Source of the DNA: Haliea sp963974125
GTDB lineage: Bacteria; Pseudomonadota; Gammaproteobacteria; Pseudomonadales; Halieaceae
NCBI GenBank assembly: GCA_963974125.1
Contig: CAXBCH010000020.1
Span: forward strand, 19,245 to 83,244
Reading direction: 5' to 3'
DNA: 64,000 nt
Shown: piece after piece, positions 7,821 through 16,554 of the stretch
Layout of the letters: every line of letters begins with the position of its first letter
How positions within the stretch are numbered: the first letter of the stretch is position 1
Translations under genes and position numbers: made by a program
Notes under the pieces: model-generated
The model's input: only the letters and a program-made list of their open reading frames with translations
What the model was told of the DNA's origin: nothing
Database searches by the model: none

Positions 7821-8786
7821 TTGTCCCCCGAACCTGTGCAAGAGACCTACACGTTGTTGCGAGTACTCCTCCGCCGTCCCTGGCTCCACTTCCTGCTCCT
7901 GGGCATACTGCTGTTCTGGCTGCAGAATCAGCTGTTCCCGACTCCCAAACCTGTGGTCGGGCCGCTCGGTGACGCGCGTGTTGAGGGCCTCATCAGTCAG
8001 TGGCATGCGGCCACCGGTCGGCGTCCGCAGGGCGCCGAACTGGAGCGGATACTGCGGGCGGAGCTGGAACAGGACATGCTGTTCCAGCACGCAGTCAGCA
8101 TGAATCTGCACCGCCAGGACCCGGTTGTGTTTCAGCGCCTGGTGCTGAACATGCAGTTCCTGGGCCTCGGTGCGGAAGGTGCCACTGACGCCGAGCTGTT
8201 CGAGCGCGCCCTGGACCTGCGGCTGCATCTCGGCGATGAAGTCGTGCGGCGACGGCTGCTGCAGGTCATGGAACAGCTGCTGCTGGCGACCAATCCTCCG
8301 CAGCCGCCTTCCGCCGAGGCGATAGCCGCCGCATTTGCAGAGCGCGCCGGGGAATTGCGACACCCACCCCGCTATTCGATCCTGCAGCTTTTCTTCGATC
8401 GCGAGCGGGAGCCGGAGCTGGAAACCCTGGTGGCGCGAATCGAAGGCGCAGGCATGGACCCGGAAGCTGCCCTGCAACTGAGCTCACCCTTCATGCACGG
8501 TTACACTTTCCGCGCCCAGACACCGGACCAGCTCGCCCGGATTTTCGGGGCGGTATTCGTCAGCAATCTATTGGCCGCGGATCCGACCCCAAACCGCTGG
8601 CACGGACCGCTGCGCTCTGCCTACGGCTGGCACTACGTGTGGGTGGACAGTGTCACCCCGGCTCGGCCCGCCGAACTGGAGGAGGTTCGCCCCATCCTGC
8701 GGCGTGACCTTGAGCTGGAGGCGCGCAAACAGGCGCTGGCAGATGCCATCGCGGTACTCGCGGACCGCTACGAGTTGCTGCTGTGA
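7821..8786 (+). CDS. Membrane-anchored PpiC/parvulin-like protein
   Basis: A protein of about 321 residues with one N-terminal membrane anchor (about 20-37, FLLLGILLFWLQ) and a periplasmic part. The C-terminal half has the layout of PpiC-type peptidyl-prolyl isomerases (RYSILQLFF, LSSPFMHGYTF, YGWHYVWVDSVTPARPA), and the N-terminal half is helical as in SurA-like chaperones. Classic parvulin active-site residues are not obvious, so it may be a chaperone without catalysis. Its stop overlaps the next start by 4 bp, so it is probably coupled to the HupE-like gene. The start is uncertain: TTG 7821 or GTG 7836, neither with a good ribosome site. Confidence 0.65.
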   Translation: MSPEPVQETYTLLRVLLRRPWLHFLLLGILLFWLQNQLFPTPKPVVGPLGDARVEGLISQWHAATGRRPQGAELERILRAELEQDMLFQHAVSMNLHRQDPVVFQRLVLNMQFLGLGAEGATDAELFERALDLRLHLGDEVVRRRLLQVMEQLLLATNPPQPPSAEAIAAAFAERAGELRHPPRYSILQLFFDREREPELETLVARIEGAGMDPEAALQLSSPFMHGYTFRAQTPDQLARIFGAVFVSNLLAADPTPNRWHGPLRSAYGWHYVWVDSVTPARPAELEEVRPILRRDLELEARKQALADAIAVLADRYELLL

Positions 8787-9793
8787 ACCGCCGCCTGCGC
8801 CTGGCCAACTTCGCTATCCTGCTGCTGGCAGCCTGCCTGGGCACGACGGCACAGGCCCACCGCTTCGCACCCACCCTGCTGCAACTGGTGGAGCTGGCCC
8901 CCGGTTCCTACAACGTGGTCTGGAAGACACCGGCCCAGGCCACCAGCCCGGTACCACTGACGCCGGTTTGGCCGCAGGACTGCAGTGTGGCCAGTGCCAG
9001 CCCGGCCCAGCCCGAGGGCACCGGGCTGGTCACCAGCCTGCAGTTGCGCTGTGACGGCCTGGGTGGCGCCGGCCTGGTGGGGCAGACACTGGGGGTAAAC
9101 GGCCTCGCCGCCAACCAGGCCAGCGTGATGCTGATGCTGACCCTGCTGGACGGGCGCCAGTACCAGCAGGTGCTGAACGCGGAGCAGCCGCGGTTTACGG
9201 TACCGGAGGAGCCGGGCGCAGGCCAGGTCATGACGGACTACACGGTGCTGGGCATCGACCACATCTGGACCGGTATTGATCATCTGCTGTTTGTGTTTGG
9301 CCTGCTGTTGCTGGTGGGCAGCAACGTTCGCCTGCTGTGGACCATCACCGCCTTCACCGTCGGCCACAGCGTCACCCTGTCCCTGGTCACTCTGGGATTT
9401 TTCGACTATCCCGTGGCCCTGGTGGAGTTCACCATCGCCGTCAGTATCTTCTGGCTCGCGGTGGCATTGAGCCAGAGCGGCGAACGCAGCCTGTTTCGGC
9501 GCCACCCCTGGTGGCTGGCTGGCGGGTTCGGCCTGCTCCACGGCATGGGTTTTGCCGGCGCCCTGGCGGAGACCGGGCTGCCCGCGGGCAATGTGCCCCT
9601 GGCCCTGCTGTTCTTCAACATCGGTATTGAACTGGGCCAGATCGCCTTTATCCTGTTGGCCCTGCTGTTGTGGCGAAGCCTGCGGCGGGTTGTCGGCGAG
9701 TGGCAGGCACAGCTGCGGCCGCTACCGGTCTACCTGCTCGGTGCCCTGTCCGCCCTGTGGTGCATTGAGCGCGGGCTGGAAGTGCTGGCCTGA
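8783..9793 (+). CDS. HupE/UreJ-family membrane protein
   Basis: A 336-residue protein with a signal peptide (1-25, cut after AQA), a periplasmic domain (about 26-150) and a C-terminal HupE/UreJ_2 membrane domain with six or seven helices. The hallmark GIDHIWTGIDHLLFVFG lies near residues 155-171, with further His residues in FTVGHS and LLHGMGFAG. HupE/UreJ proteins are linked to metal (Ni, Co) uptake, but this two-domain form is widespread in marine gammaproteobacteria and its substrate is not settled. The GTG start lies inside the end of the parvulin-like gene, so they form an operon. No hydrogenase or urease genes are nearby. Confidence 0.82.
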   Translation: MNRRLRLANFAILLLAACLGTTAQAHRFAPTLLQLVELAPGSYNVVWKTPAQATSPVPLTPVWPQDCSVASASPAQPEGTGLVTSLQLRCDGLGGAGLVGQTLGVNGLAANQASVMLMLTLLDGRQYQQVLNAEQPRFTVPEEPGAGQVMTDYTVLGIDHIWTGIDHLLFVFGLLLLVGSNVRLLWTITAFTVGHSVTLSLVTLGFFDYPVALVEFTIAVSIFWLAVALSQSGERSLFRRHPWWLAGGFGLLHGMGFAGALAETGLPAGNVPLALLFFNIGIELGQIAFILLALLLWRSLRRVVGEWQAQLRPLPVYLLGALSALWCIERGLEVLA

Positions 9794-9799
9794 CACGGC

Positions 9800-11542
9800 T
9801 CAGCGGGCGCTCCAGCGGCGCGCCCGGGCACCCGCCTGGGTCAGGCTGGAAGCCCACGCCAGCTGGCCCTTTTGCGGGCGAATCCCCGCCCGCTTGAGCT
9901 TGAGAATAATCCGCGCCGGCAGCCCCGCCATGATCACGGCAATGCCCTCGCTGTGCATGTCGGCAATGAGGGACTGCAGCGCCACGATGGCGGTAAAATC
10001 CATGGTCGACACATCGCCCATATCAATGACCACCACCTTCACCCCCGGATCCACCACCCGCAGGGCCGCCAGCGCGCGCTCGGCAGCGGCAAAAAACAGG
10101 GGGCCGCTCATGTCATAGACCGCGACGCTGTCAGGCAAGCCCTGCAGCAGCGGCTCCGCCGCCTTGTGCAGTTGCCGGGTGTGGCTCAGGCCCGCCATGC
10201 GTCCGATCAGCAGCGCCGCAGCCAGGCCGATGCCCACTGCCACGGCAATAACCATGTCGAACAGCACCGTGAGCAGGAAGCAGACCACCAGCACCGCAAC
10301 ATCCCCCGGCGGAGCCGAACGCAGGGTGTGGCGGAAATGACGGGATTCACTCATGTTCCAGGCAACCACCAATAGCAGTGCCGCCAGCGCGCTCATCGGC
10401 ACCAGCCCGAGCAGCCCCGAGAGGAAGGTCAGCGCCGCCAGTACGACCAGGGCGTGGACCAGTGCCGCCACCGGCGAGCGGGCGCCACTGCGAATGCTGG
10501 TGGCCGTTCGCGCCAGTGCCGCAGTGGCGGTGATACCACCGAACAGGGGCGCCACCAGATTGCCGATACCCTGCCCCACCAGCTCCGCGTTGGAGTCGTG
10601 ACGGGTTTTGGTCAGGCCGTCGGCGACCACCGCACAGAGCAGCGATTCGATCGCGCCCAGAATGGCAATGGCGACAGCGGGCCCCAGCAGGGCCCTGAAG
10701 AGGCTGAAGTCCACCACCAGCGGTTGCCCATCCGCTCCCGGCAAGCGCCAGGGCAAGGCCAGCTCCGGCAATACCGGCGGGATGCCGCTGCCGCTCAAAT
10801 CGCCCACTGACCAGCTGAAGCGGGAGGCAATGGTTGCCACGGAAAAAGAGGATGCACCGAGTATGCGCTCCAGTCCCCAGCCCACCAATGCCGCCAAAGT
10901 CAGGGCCACCAGGGGCGCGGGTATCGGCCACCGCAGCCGCGGCCAGGAGAGCAATATGACCAGGGTGAAGACACCCACACCCAGCTCGGCGGGGTTGACA
11001 GCCGGCAATGCCCGGACGATGCCCGCGACCTTGTCGGGGAAGTGCGCACCGGGCTGTTGGATCACCAGGCCAAAGAAGTCCGGCAGCTGCAACACCGCAA
11101 TGACCACCGCGATACCCGCGGTAAACCCCAGCACCACCGGATAGGGTATGTACATCACCATACGTCCGAGACCGCTGACTCCGAAGGCGATGAGGATAAT
11201 CCCCGCCATCATCGTCGCCAGCAGCAGTCCACCGAGGCCGAACTGTTGCACGATGGGGATAAGAATGACCACGAACGCAGCGGTAGGCCCGGAAATGTTG
11301 AAACGCGAACCACCCGCCAGCGCAATCAGCGCGCCGGCAATGATGGCCGTGTACAGACCGTGCTGGGGTGCCACGCCGATGGCGATCGCGAGGGCCATGG
11401 ACAGGGGGATGGCGACCGTGCCAATGGTGAGTCCGGCCATGATATCGGCGCGCAGGCCGGCCCAACCATATCCTTCACCCAGCCCTGCACGCATTCCTGC
11501 GCCCAGGGCCGGCAGGCGGATTTCTGAAAAGCGATCCAACAC
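9800..11542 (-). CDS. SulP-family anion transporter with STAS domain
   Basis: A 580-residue SLC26/SulP permease. The first 440 residues or so hold 12-14 hydrophobic helices, with GLTIGTVAIPLSMALAIAIG near 36-55, ISGPTAAF and RTATSIRSGARSPVAAL typical of the family. A cytoplasmic STAS domain follows from about 465 (VYDMSGPLFFAAAERAL, VVVIDMGDVSTMDFTA). Substrate may be sulfate, bicarbonate or a dicarboxylate. The start is GTG 11542 with AGGA about 9 nt upstream. It is convergent with the HupE-like gene, with only 6 bp between stops. A carbonic anhydrase, which would point to bicarbonate, is not adjacent. Confidence 0.92.
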   Translation of the reverse strand: MLDRFSEIRLPALGAGMRAGLGEGYGWAGLRADIMAGLTIGTVAIPLSMALAIAIGVAPQHGLYTAIIAGALIALAGGSRFNISGPTAAFVVILIPIVQQFGLGGLLLATMMAGIILIAFGVSGLGRMVMYIPYPVVLGFTAGIAVVIAVLQLPDFFGLVIQQPGAHFPDKVAGIVRALPAVNPAELGVGVFTLVILLSWPRLRWPIPAPLVALTLAALVGWGLERILGASSFSVATIASRFSWSVGDLSGSGIPPVLPELALPWRLPGADGQPLVVDFSLFRALLGPAVAIAILGAIESLLCAVVADGLTKTRHDSNAELVGQGIGNLVAPLFGGITATAALARTATSIRSGARSPVAALVHALVVLAALTFLSGLLGLVPMSALAALLLVVAWNMSESRHFRHTLRSAPPGDVAVLVVCFLLTVLFDMVIAVAVGIGLAAALLIGRMAGLSHTRQLHKAAEPLLQGLPDSVAVYDMSGPLFFAAAERALAALRVVDPGVKVVVIDMGDVSTMDFTAIVALQSLIADMHSEGIAVIMAGLPARIILKLKRAGIRPQKGQLAWASSLTQAGARARRWSAR

Positions 11543-11623
11543 AGGTACGTCCTATTAGCGCATCAGCTCAAGCCTTGATCACCAGCTCGAGGATACGCCA
11601 AAACTGCCCCCTGTTGGGAACTG

Positions 11624-12046
11624 TCAGCCGCCGAAGGACGGTGCCCGCACCTCGCGCTCATCCTGGGCAACCACGATGAGATCGCGCTGCAGGTAGCGGG
11701 CATCGCCATCCCGGAGCTCAATCAGGTCCTGATAGCGGATGTACATGTCGAGGCACAACTCGCGGCCATCGCGCTGGTAGAAATGGGAGGCCACACAGTA
11801 GGTCTCGCCCCTGTAGGTACCGCCCTGCCACTCCCCGCTGACTTGCCCGAGCAGGTGGAACGTCCGGTCAAACTGGCGCAGGAACTCCAGGTTGCCGATG
11901 AAGACAGCGCGGGATTCAGCCCGGAAACCGGGGCCCTCCTGAGTGAACTCAGGCCACATGATGGCTTCCATGGCGGCAAAATCCCGACCATCCACCAGCT
12001 GCGCATAGCGCGCAGCCAGTGACCCTGGAATCGAGTCCTGGTTCAT
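11624..12046 (-). CDS. SnoaL/NTF2-like protein
   Basis: A 140-residue protein with the cone-shaped NTF2 layout: an N-terminal helix (LAARYAQLVDGRDFAAMEAIM), then alternating strands such as HLLGQVSGEWQGGTYRGETYCVASHFY and DMYIRYQDLIEL. Members with this sequence style are usually small hydratases, isomerases or binding proteins. ATG 12046 overlaps the stop of the upstream oxidoreductase by 4 bp (ATGA), so the two are probably co-translated and may act on the same small molecule. The substrate is unknown. Confidence 0.75.
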   Translation of the reverse strand: MNQDSIPGSLAARYAQLVDGRDFAAMEAIMWPEFTQEGPGFRAESRAVFIGNLEFLRQFDRTFHLLGQVSGEWQGGTYRGETYCVASHFYQRDGRELCLDMYIRYQDLIELRDGDARYLQRDLIVVAQDEREVRAPSFGG

Positions 12047-12951
12047 TGGCGGGCCTCAAAGTGGGCCACCAGCTCGGCGATGGTGGCCGCCACCCGTCCA
12101 GTGCCGTAGCCCAGCTCCTCCACGCCCTCCGGCTGGTAGCTGACGGTGGCGCCGCGGCCGGCAAACATGATGACGTCCGGCAGCAACGGGTGCTCTTCGC
12201 TGCGCACCTCCAGGTTCTGCGGGTTGCCCACCGCATCGCACCACAATTCAAAGTAGGCCTTCCAGGTCAGGTTTTCATCGCCCACCAGGTAGGCGCGACC
12301 GGACTCGCCGTGTTCCAGGGCGCCGAGTACCGCCTCCGACAGGGAAGGCGTGGTGATGTGGTTGGTGCCGCCTTCGGGGGCAAACATTGGTACGCCCTCC
12401 ATGAAGCCCTTGGCGTACAGATAATTGTAGTACAGATGCTCGACCTCCAGCCCCGGCAGATGGCCCAGAACAAATGGGGCATTGAGGCTGCAGACGGCAA
12501 AGGTGTCATCACTCATGGCGCGGATGGCGTCGTCGGCGAACGCGCGCGAACGCACGTAGGGGCTGGTCTCGATTTTTTCCGGCGCCACCTGTGGGTAAAA
12601 GGTACCGATATAGGCTGCACGCTTGATGCCCGCTGCCTTCGCGGCGGCAAAGAAGCGCGGTATACCATCGGTATTGTAGCGGGTGTAGAAGGCGTCTTCG
12701 GTCACGGATCCATCCTGGGGCAACTGACGGATGTCAACGCCGGCGGCAAAAACCAGCCAGTCAAAACCGGCGAGGCGGCCATCGGTGACATCATCTTCGA
12801 CATAATGAGTCGGGATAAAGGGCAACTCTGACAGGGCCGGCACCGAGGGCGCTGACCGCGCCATCAGGGTAACGTCGTGACCCTTGCCGGCGAGATACAA
12901 CGCCGCATGCCCGCCTATCAGGCCGGTACCGCCAACAACCAATACTTTCAT
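12043..12951 (-). CDS. NAD(P)-binding extended SDR / epimerase-like oxidoreductase
   Basis: A 302-residue Rossmann enzyme. The glycine-rich dinucleotide motif GGTGLIGGHAA is at residues 7-17 and acidic residues follow the second strand. DWLVFAAGVD marks the fourth strand. The classic YxxxK is replaced by a looser pattern (PYVRSRAFADD near 148), so it could be a NmrA/atypical SDR rather than a true epimerase. It is the first gene of a two-gene operon with the SnoaL-like gene. Role: probably reduction or oxidation of a small substrate; the pathway is unknown. Confidence 0.75.
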   Translation of the reverse strand: MKVLVVGGTGLIGGHAALYLAGKGHDVTLMARSAPSVPALSELPFIPTHYVEDDVTDGRLAGFDWLVFAAGVDIRQLPQDGSVTEDAFYTRYNTDGIPRFFAAAKAAGIKRAAYIGTFYPQVAPEKIETSPYVRSRAFADDAIRAMSDDTFAVCSLNAPFVLGHLPGLEVEHLYYNYLYAKGFMEGVPMFAPEGGTNHITTPSLSEAVLGALEHGESGRAYLVGDENLTWKAYFELWCDAVGNPQNLEVRSEEHPLLPDVIMFAGRGATVSYQPEGVEELGYGTGRVAATIAELVAHFEARQ

Positions 12952-13314
12952 AATGCTTTGTCCTCATGAGGTCTTGCCAAATTTGCCCGGCCGCGACCGC
13001 AACCACGGCGCTGGAACACAGTCTAAAGCGCTTCCCCGCCGCCTGCGAAGCGGCAGCCGGAGATCTGGAGCAGCAGTGGGGCAAAAAAGCGCAATCGGAC
13101 TACCAATCCATACGGATTGGCGCCGTGAAGCGGGCCGTCGGGACCCGGCCGCAACACCCGGTCGAGGACCGCGGACTCATAATAACCATTTGATTATTAT
13201 GGCTATAATCGCCATAGTGGCGAGCGGAAACAGTTGGTTTTTGGAAACTTTGGCTCTAACATTGAGTCCAATGGTTGAACGCACCACGTGTGCACGGCAA
13301 TGGAGCAGCAAGCG
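12952..13314. other. Intergenic region between divergent oxidoreductase and BI-1 genes
   Basis: No gene was found. A small inverted repeat ATGGC-TATAATC-GCCAT lies at about 13199-13215 and contains a TATAAT hexamer. TTGATT at 13190-13195 with CATAGT 17 bp downstream is a weak candidate promoter for the BI-1 gene. The rest holds no recognisable signal. Confidence 0.3.
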
Positions 13315-13989
13315 ATGCAAGAGAAAGGTTTCTACAATCTGAACACAGCGGGCATGGAGTCTGTGGTCAGCACCAACAAGGTGCTCAGAAACACCTACAT
13401 GCTGCTGGGCATGACCCTGTTGTTCAGCGCGGTCACCGCCGGCATTTCCATGGCCGTGGGCCTGCCCCACGGCGCTGCCCTGGTGCTGATGCTGGTGGGC
13501 TTCGGGCTTCTGTTCGTGGTGCACAAGATGGCCGATACCAGCAAAGGGCTGCTGGCCATTTTCGCCTTCACCGGCGTCATGGGTGCCTCCATTGGTCCCA
13601 TGCTGAACCACTACCTGTCGATGCCCGGCGGCCCGTCCCTGGTGATGCAGGCCATGGGCGGCACCGCGCTGGTTTTCTTCAGCCTGTCCGCCTATGCACT
13701 GACCACCCGCAAGGACTTCTCCTTCATGGGCGGCTTCCTGATGGTGGGCCTGATAGTGGCGGTGGTTGCCATGATTGCCAATATTTTCCTGGCCATCCCG
13801 GCACTGTCCCTGACTATCTCCGCGGCAGTGGTGATGATCATGTCCGGCCTGATCCTGTTCGATACCAGCCGTATCATTCACGGGGGCGAAACCAACTACA
13901 TCCGCGCCACCGTGGGCCTGTACCTGAACATTTACAACCTGTTCATCCACATGCTGCACCTGCTCACCGCCCTGGGCGGCGATGACTGA
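13315..13989 (+). CDS. yccA: Bax inhibitor-1 / YccA family membrane protein
   Basis: A 224-residue inner-membrane protein with seven helices. NKVLRNTYMLLGMTLLFSA at the start and DTSRIIHGGETNYIRATVGLYLNIYNLF at the end are standard for the YccA branch, which modulates FtsH. ATG 13315 was chosen because GGAG lies 9 nt before it; ATG 13300 would add five residues. The gene sits directly upstream of tusDCBE with a terminator between, the same order as in Pseudomonas. Confidence 0.9.
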   Translation: MQEKGFYNLNTAGMESVVSTNKVLRNTYMLLGMTLLFSAVTAGISMAVGLPHGAALVLMLVGFGLLFVVHKMADTSKGLLAIFAFTGVMGASIGPMLNHYLSMPGGPSLVMQAMGGTALVFFSLSAYALTTRKDFSFMGGFLMVGLIVAVVAMIANIFLAIPALSLTISAAVVMIMSGLILFDTSRIIHGGETNYIRATVGLYLNIYNLFIHMLHLLTALGGDD

Positions 13990-14013
13990 GACAGTATTGG
14001 TGAATGCCCCGAA

Positions 14014-14037
14014 CCCCGGCCAGTGCCGGGGTTTTTT
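14014..14037 (+). terminator. Rho-independent terminator after the BI-1 gene
   Basis: CCCCGGC (14014-14020) pairs with GCCGGGG (14025-14031) around CAGT, followed by six T's. It lies 25 bp after the BI-1 stop and 15 bp before tusD, so tusD needs its own promoter or read-through. Confidence 0.85.
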
Positions 14038-14051
14038 GTTGAGCTGCTGAC

Positions 14052-14447
14052 ATGCCCCTGAGCTACGCCCTGCTGGTCCTTGCCGGCCCTGCCTCCGGCC
14101 ACAGCAGTCTCACCGCGGCCCGGTTTGCGCGCGCACTGCTGGCCCGGGGCCATCACCTGCAGCGGGTTTTCTTTCTCGACAACGGTACCCTGACCGGCCT
14201 TGCCAGCGCGGTCACGCCCCAGGATGAGCAGGGCGCCCTGGAACAGTGGGTACAGCTGGCCGCGGAGCACCAGACCGAACTCATCCTCTGCATCAGCTCC
14301 GCCCTCAAGCGCGGCCTCCTGGACAGCACCGAAGCCACCCGCCACGAGCGCCCCGCCGCCACTGCGCACCCGTCCTTCGAGCTGGGCGGCCTGGGCCTGC
14401 TGGTGGAGGCGGCCCAGACCGCAGACCGCCTGGTGACGTTCGGATGA
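14052..14447 (+). CDS. tusD: Sulfurtransferase TusD
   Basis: A 131-residue DsrE-like subunit of the TusBCD hexamer. The persulfide-carrying cysteine is C80 in LILCISSALKRG, matching C78 of E. coli TusD. TusD takes sulfur from TusA (from IscS) and hands it to TusE, which loads MnmA for s2U34 of tRNA. The stop overlaps the next start by 4 bp. It heads the tusD-tusC-tusB-tusE-trmA run. Confidence 0.93.
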   Translation: MPLSYALLVLAGPASGHSSLTAARFARALLARGHHLQRVFFLDNGTLTGLASAVTPQDEQGALEQWVQLAAEHQTELILCISSALKRGLLDSTEATRHERPAATAHPSFELGGLGLLVEAAQTADRLVTFG

Positions 14448-14824
14448 GCCCCGTGCCCGCGGCTGCGCGCAAATCCATCCTGGTGGTCAGCCGTCACGCC
14501 CACCCGGGCAGCAGCCTGCCGCGCTCGGCGCTGGATACTGCACTGGCGGCGGCAGCCTTCGACCAGCCGGTGGCGCTGCTGTTCCAGGGCGAGGGCGTCC
14601 TGCAGCTGCTGCCGGGCCAGGACAGCCGTGCGACGGGGGTACGCAACCTGCGCAAGGTGATCGATTCGCTGCCACTGTACGACATCGAGACACTGTATGT
14701 GGATGCCGCCGCCGCATCCGCCTTGGGCCTGCCGCGGGACGTCCTGCCCGCCGGCGCCCAGTGGCTGGATGCCGCCGGCGTACAGGCGCTGCTGGCCCGC
14801 CACGACCACGTCCTGGGGTTCTGA
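14444..14824 (+). CDS. tusC: Sulfur relay protein TusC
   Basis: A 126-residue DsrF-like subunit. The start ATG 14444 overlaps tusD by 4 bp. It has KSILVVSRHAHPGSSLPRSALD and LPLYDIETLYVD, typical of TusC, and no conserved cysteine, as in most TusC proteins, so its role is structural within TusBCD. The stop is 3 bp before tusB. Confidence 0.9.
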   Translation: MSPVPAAARKSILVVSRHAHPGSSLPRSALDTALAAAAFDQPVALLFQGEGVLQLLPGQDSRATGVRNLRKVIDSLPLYDIETLYVDAAAASALGLPRDVLPAGAQWLDAAGVQALLARHDHVLGF

Positions 14825-14827
14825 GCC

Positions 14828-15121
14828 ATGCTGCTGCACACCGTCAGTCGCTCTCCCGCCCACACTGCGCTGCGCGATTGCCTGGCGCTGCTGGGGCCGG
14901 ATGATGCCCTGCTGCTGCTGGGCGATGGTGTCTACGCGGCACTGGCCGGCAGTGAAGCGGCCGCGCTGCTGGCCGCCAGCGGCGCCACCGTATTCATACT
15001 CGAAGCCGATGCCGCCCTGGCTGGCGTACAAGGTCGATTGCTGCCCGACGCTACAGTAGTCGATGACGACGGCTTCGTCGCCCTGACCGAGCGCTATAGC
15101 CGTCAACTGGCCTGGTACTAG
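14828..15121 (+). CDS. tusB: Sulfur relay protein TusB
   Basis: A 97-residue DsrH-like subunit of TusBCD, the usual length, with MLLHTVSRSPAHTALRDCL at the start and LLLLGDGVYAAL around 32-43. Third gene of the tus operon, followed 5 bp later by tusE. Confidence 0.9.
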   Translation: MLLHTVSRSPAHTALRDCLALLGPDDALLLLGDGVYAALAGSEAAALLAASGATVFILEADAALAGVQGRLLPDATVVDDDGFVALTERYSRQLAWY

Positions 15122-15126
15122 CGCCC

Positions 15127-15444
15127 GTGCTGCCGGATAGCGCCTTCGACCCGGAAGGTTTTCTGCGGGACCTGGGAGACTGGACTCCCGAAGTCGCGCA
15201 ACAAATCGCAGAGAACGAAAATATCCGCCTGACCCCCGCGCACTGGGAAATCCTCGAATTGCTGCGGGCCTACTACCAGCGCTTTGACAGCTCCCCCGCC
15301 ATGCGTCCGCTGGTGAAATGGGTGGCGCAGCAACTGGGACCCGACAAGGGCAAGAGCCTTTATCTGCTGTCGCTTTTCCCCGGCTCGCCGGCCAAACTCG
15401 GCAGCAAGATCGCCGGCCTCCCGAAACCCGACAACTGCCTGTAG
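15127..15444 (+). CDS. tusE: Sulfur relay protein TusE (DsrC-like)
   Basis: A 105-residue DsrC-family protein with LTPAHWEILELLRAYYQRF and a penultimate cysteine (C104 in PDNCL), which receives sulfur from TusD and passes it to MnmA. The second cysteine of dissimilatory DsrC is absent, which supports the tRNA role. GTG start, 5 bp after tusB. Its partner MnmA is encoded at 46820-47911. Confidence 0.92.
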   Translation: MLPDSAFDPEGFLRDLGDWTPEVAQQIAENENIRLTPAHWEILELLRAYYQRFDSSPAMRPLVKWVAQQLGPDKGKSLYLLSLFPGSPAKLGSKIAGLPKPDNCL

Positions 15445-15450
15445 CCACCC

Positions 15451-16554
15451 ATGCCCCTGAGTACCTTTGATCCCGACCACTACCCGCAACTGCTCGCCGC
15501 CAAGGCCGCACGGGTGCAGGATTTACTGGCGCCCTTTGGCGGGCCCGAAGCAGAAATAGTTGCCTCGCCCGATTCAGGGTTTCGCATGCGCGCCGAGTTC
15601 CGCGTCTGGCACGATGGCGACGACCTCGACTATGTGATGTTCCGCCGCGGTGAACCCGCCACGCCGGTGCCGGTAACACACTTTCCCATTGCCTGCGAAC
15701 ACATCCAGCAGCTGATGCCGAGGCTGCTGGCATCTCTGCGGGATGACAGTGAGCTGCGCCGCAAACTGTTCCAGGTGGAGTTCCTGAGCACCCTGGCGGG
15801 GGACACCCTGGTTACGCTGGTCTATCACCGGCGGCTGGAGGAGGCCTGGCGAGCGCGGGCGACAGCCCTCGCCACCGACCTGGGCATTGCCCTGGTCGGG
15901 CGCAGCCGCAAGCAGAAGGAAGTGATCGGCTGCGACTTTGTCACCGAGCGACTGCACATCGACGGCCGCGACTACCACTATCGCCAGTACGAACAGGCCT
16001 TCACCCAGCCCAACGCCGAGGTCAACATGCGGATGATCGAGTGGGCCTGTCGCGCCGCAGCACCCCTCGGCGGCGATCTGCTGGAGCTGTACTGTGGCAA
16101 CGGCAATTTCACTTTGCCTCTGGCGCGGCACTTTGACCAGGTGATCGCCACCGAGCTGGCCAAGACCTCCATCCGCGCGGCCCAGTGGAACCTGGAGGCC
16201 AACAACGTCGACAATGTGCAGATGATCAGGCTGGCCGCCGAGGAGGTAACCCAGGCGATCAATGGCGAACGCGTGTTCCGGCGCCTGGCCGGCCTGCCGA
16301 AGCCGCTGGCAGAGTACCGGCTGAACACGGTGTTCGTGGACCCGCCGCGGGCCGGGCTGGACCCGGCCACGACGTCGATGGTGCAGCGCTTCCCCACCAT
16401 CCTCTACGTTTCCTGCAACCCCGAGACCCTGGCCGCCAACCTGTCGGTGCTAAGCCAGACGCACCGGGTGGAGGCACTGTCCCTGTTCGACCAGTTCCCC
16501 TACACCGACCATATGGAATGTGGCGTACTGCTGCAGGGTGATGCACTACGCTAG
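15451..16554 (+). CDS. trmA: tRNA (uracil-54-C5)-methyltransferase TrmA
   Basis: A 367-residue SAM-dependent RNA methyltransferase that makes m5U54 (ribothymidine) in the T-loop of tRNA. The SAM motif LELYCGNGNFTLPLA (about 211-225), the catalytic loop VDPPRAGLD and the SCNPETL cysteine near 330-340 are present. Length and N-terminus (MPLSTFDPDHY) fit TrmA, not RlmC or RlmD, which carry Fe-S cysteines. It follows tusE by 6 bp and ends 4 bp inside the opposing gene. The locus therefore groups two tRNA modification functions. Confidence 0.93.
   Translation: MPLSTFDPDHYPQLLAAKAARVQDLLAPFGGPEAEIVASPDSGFRMRAEFRVWHDGDDLDYVMFRRGEPATPVPVTHFPIACEHIQQLMPRLLASLRDDSELRRKLFQVEFLSTLAGDTLVTLVYHRRLEEAWRARATALATDLGIALVGRSRKQKEVIGCDFVTERLHIDGRDYHYRQYEQAFTQPNAEVNMRMIEWACRAAAPLGGDLLELYCGNGNFTLPLARHFDQVIATELAKTSIRAAQWNLEANNVDNVQMIRLAAEEVTQAINGERVFRRLAGLPKPLAEYRLNTVFVDPPRAGLDPATTSMVQRFPTILYVSCNPETLAANLSVLSQTHRVEALSLFDQFPYTDHMECGVLLQGDALR

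Noticed and set aside
14153..15733. 526-codon frame opposite tusDCBE
   Set aside because: Covers four small genes with clear families on the other strand.
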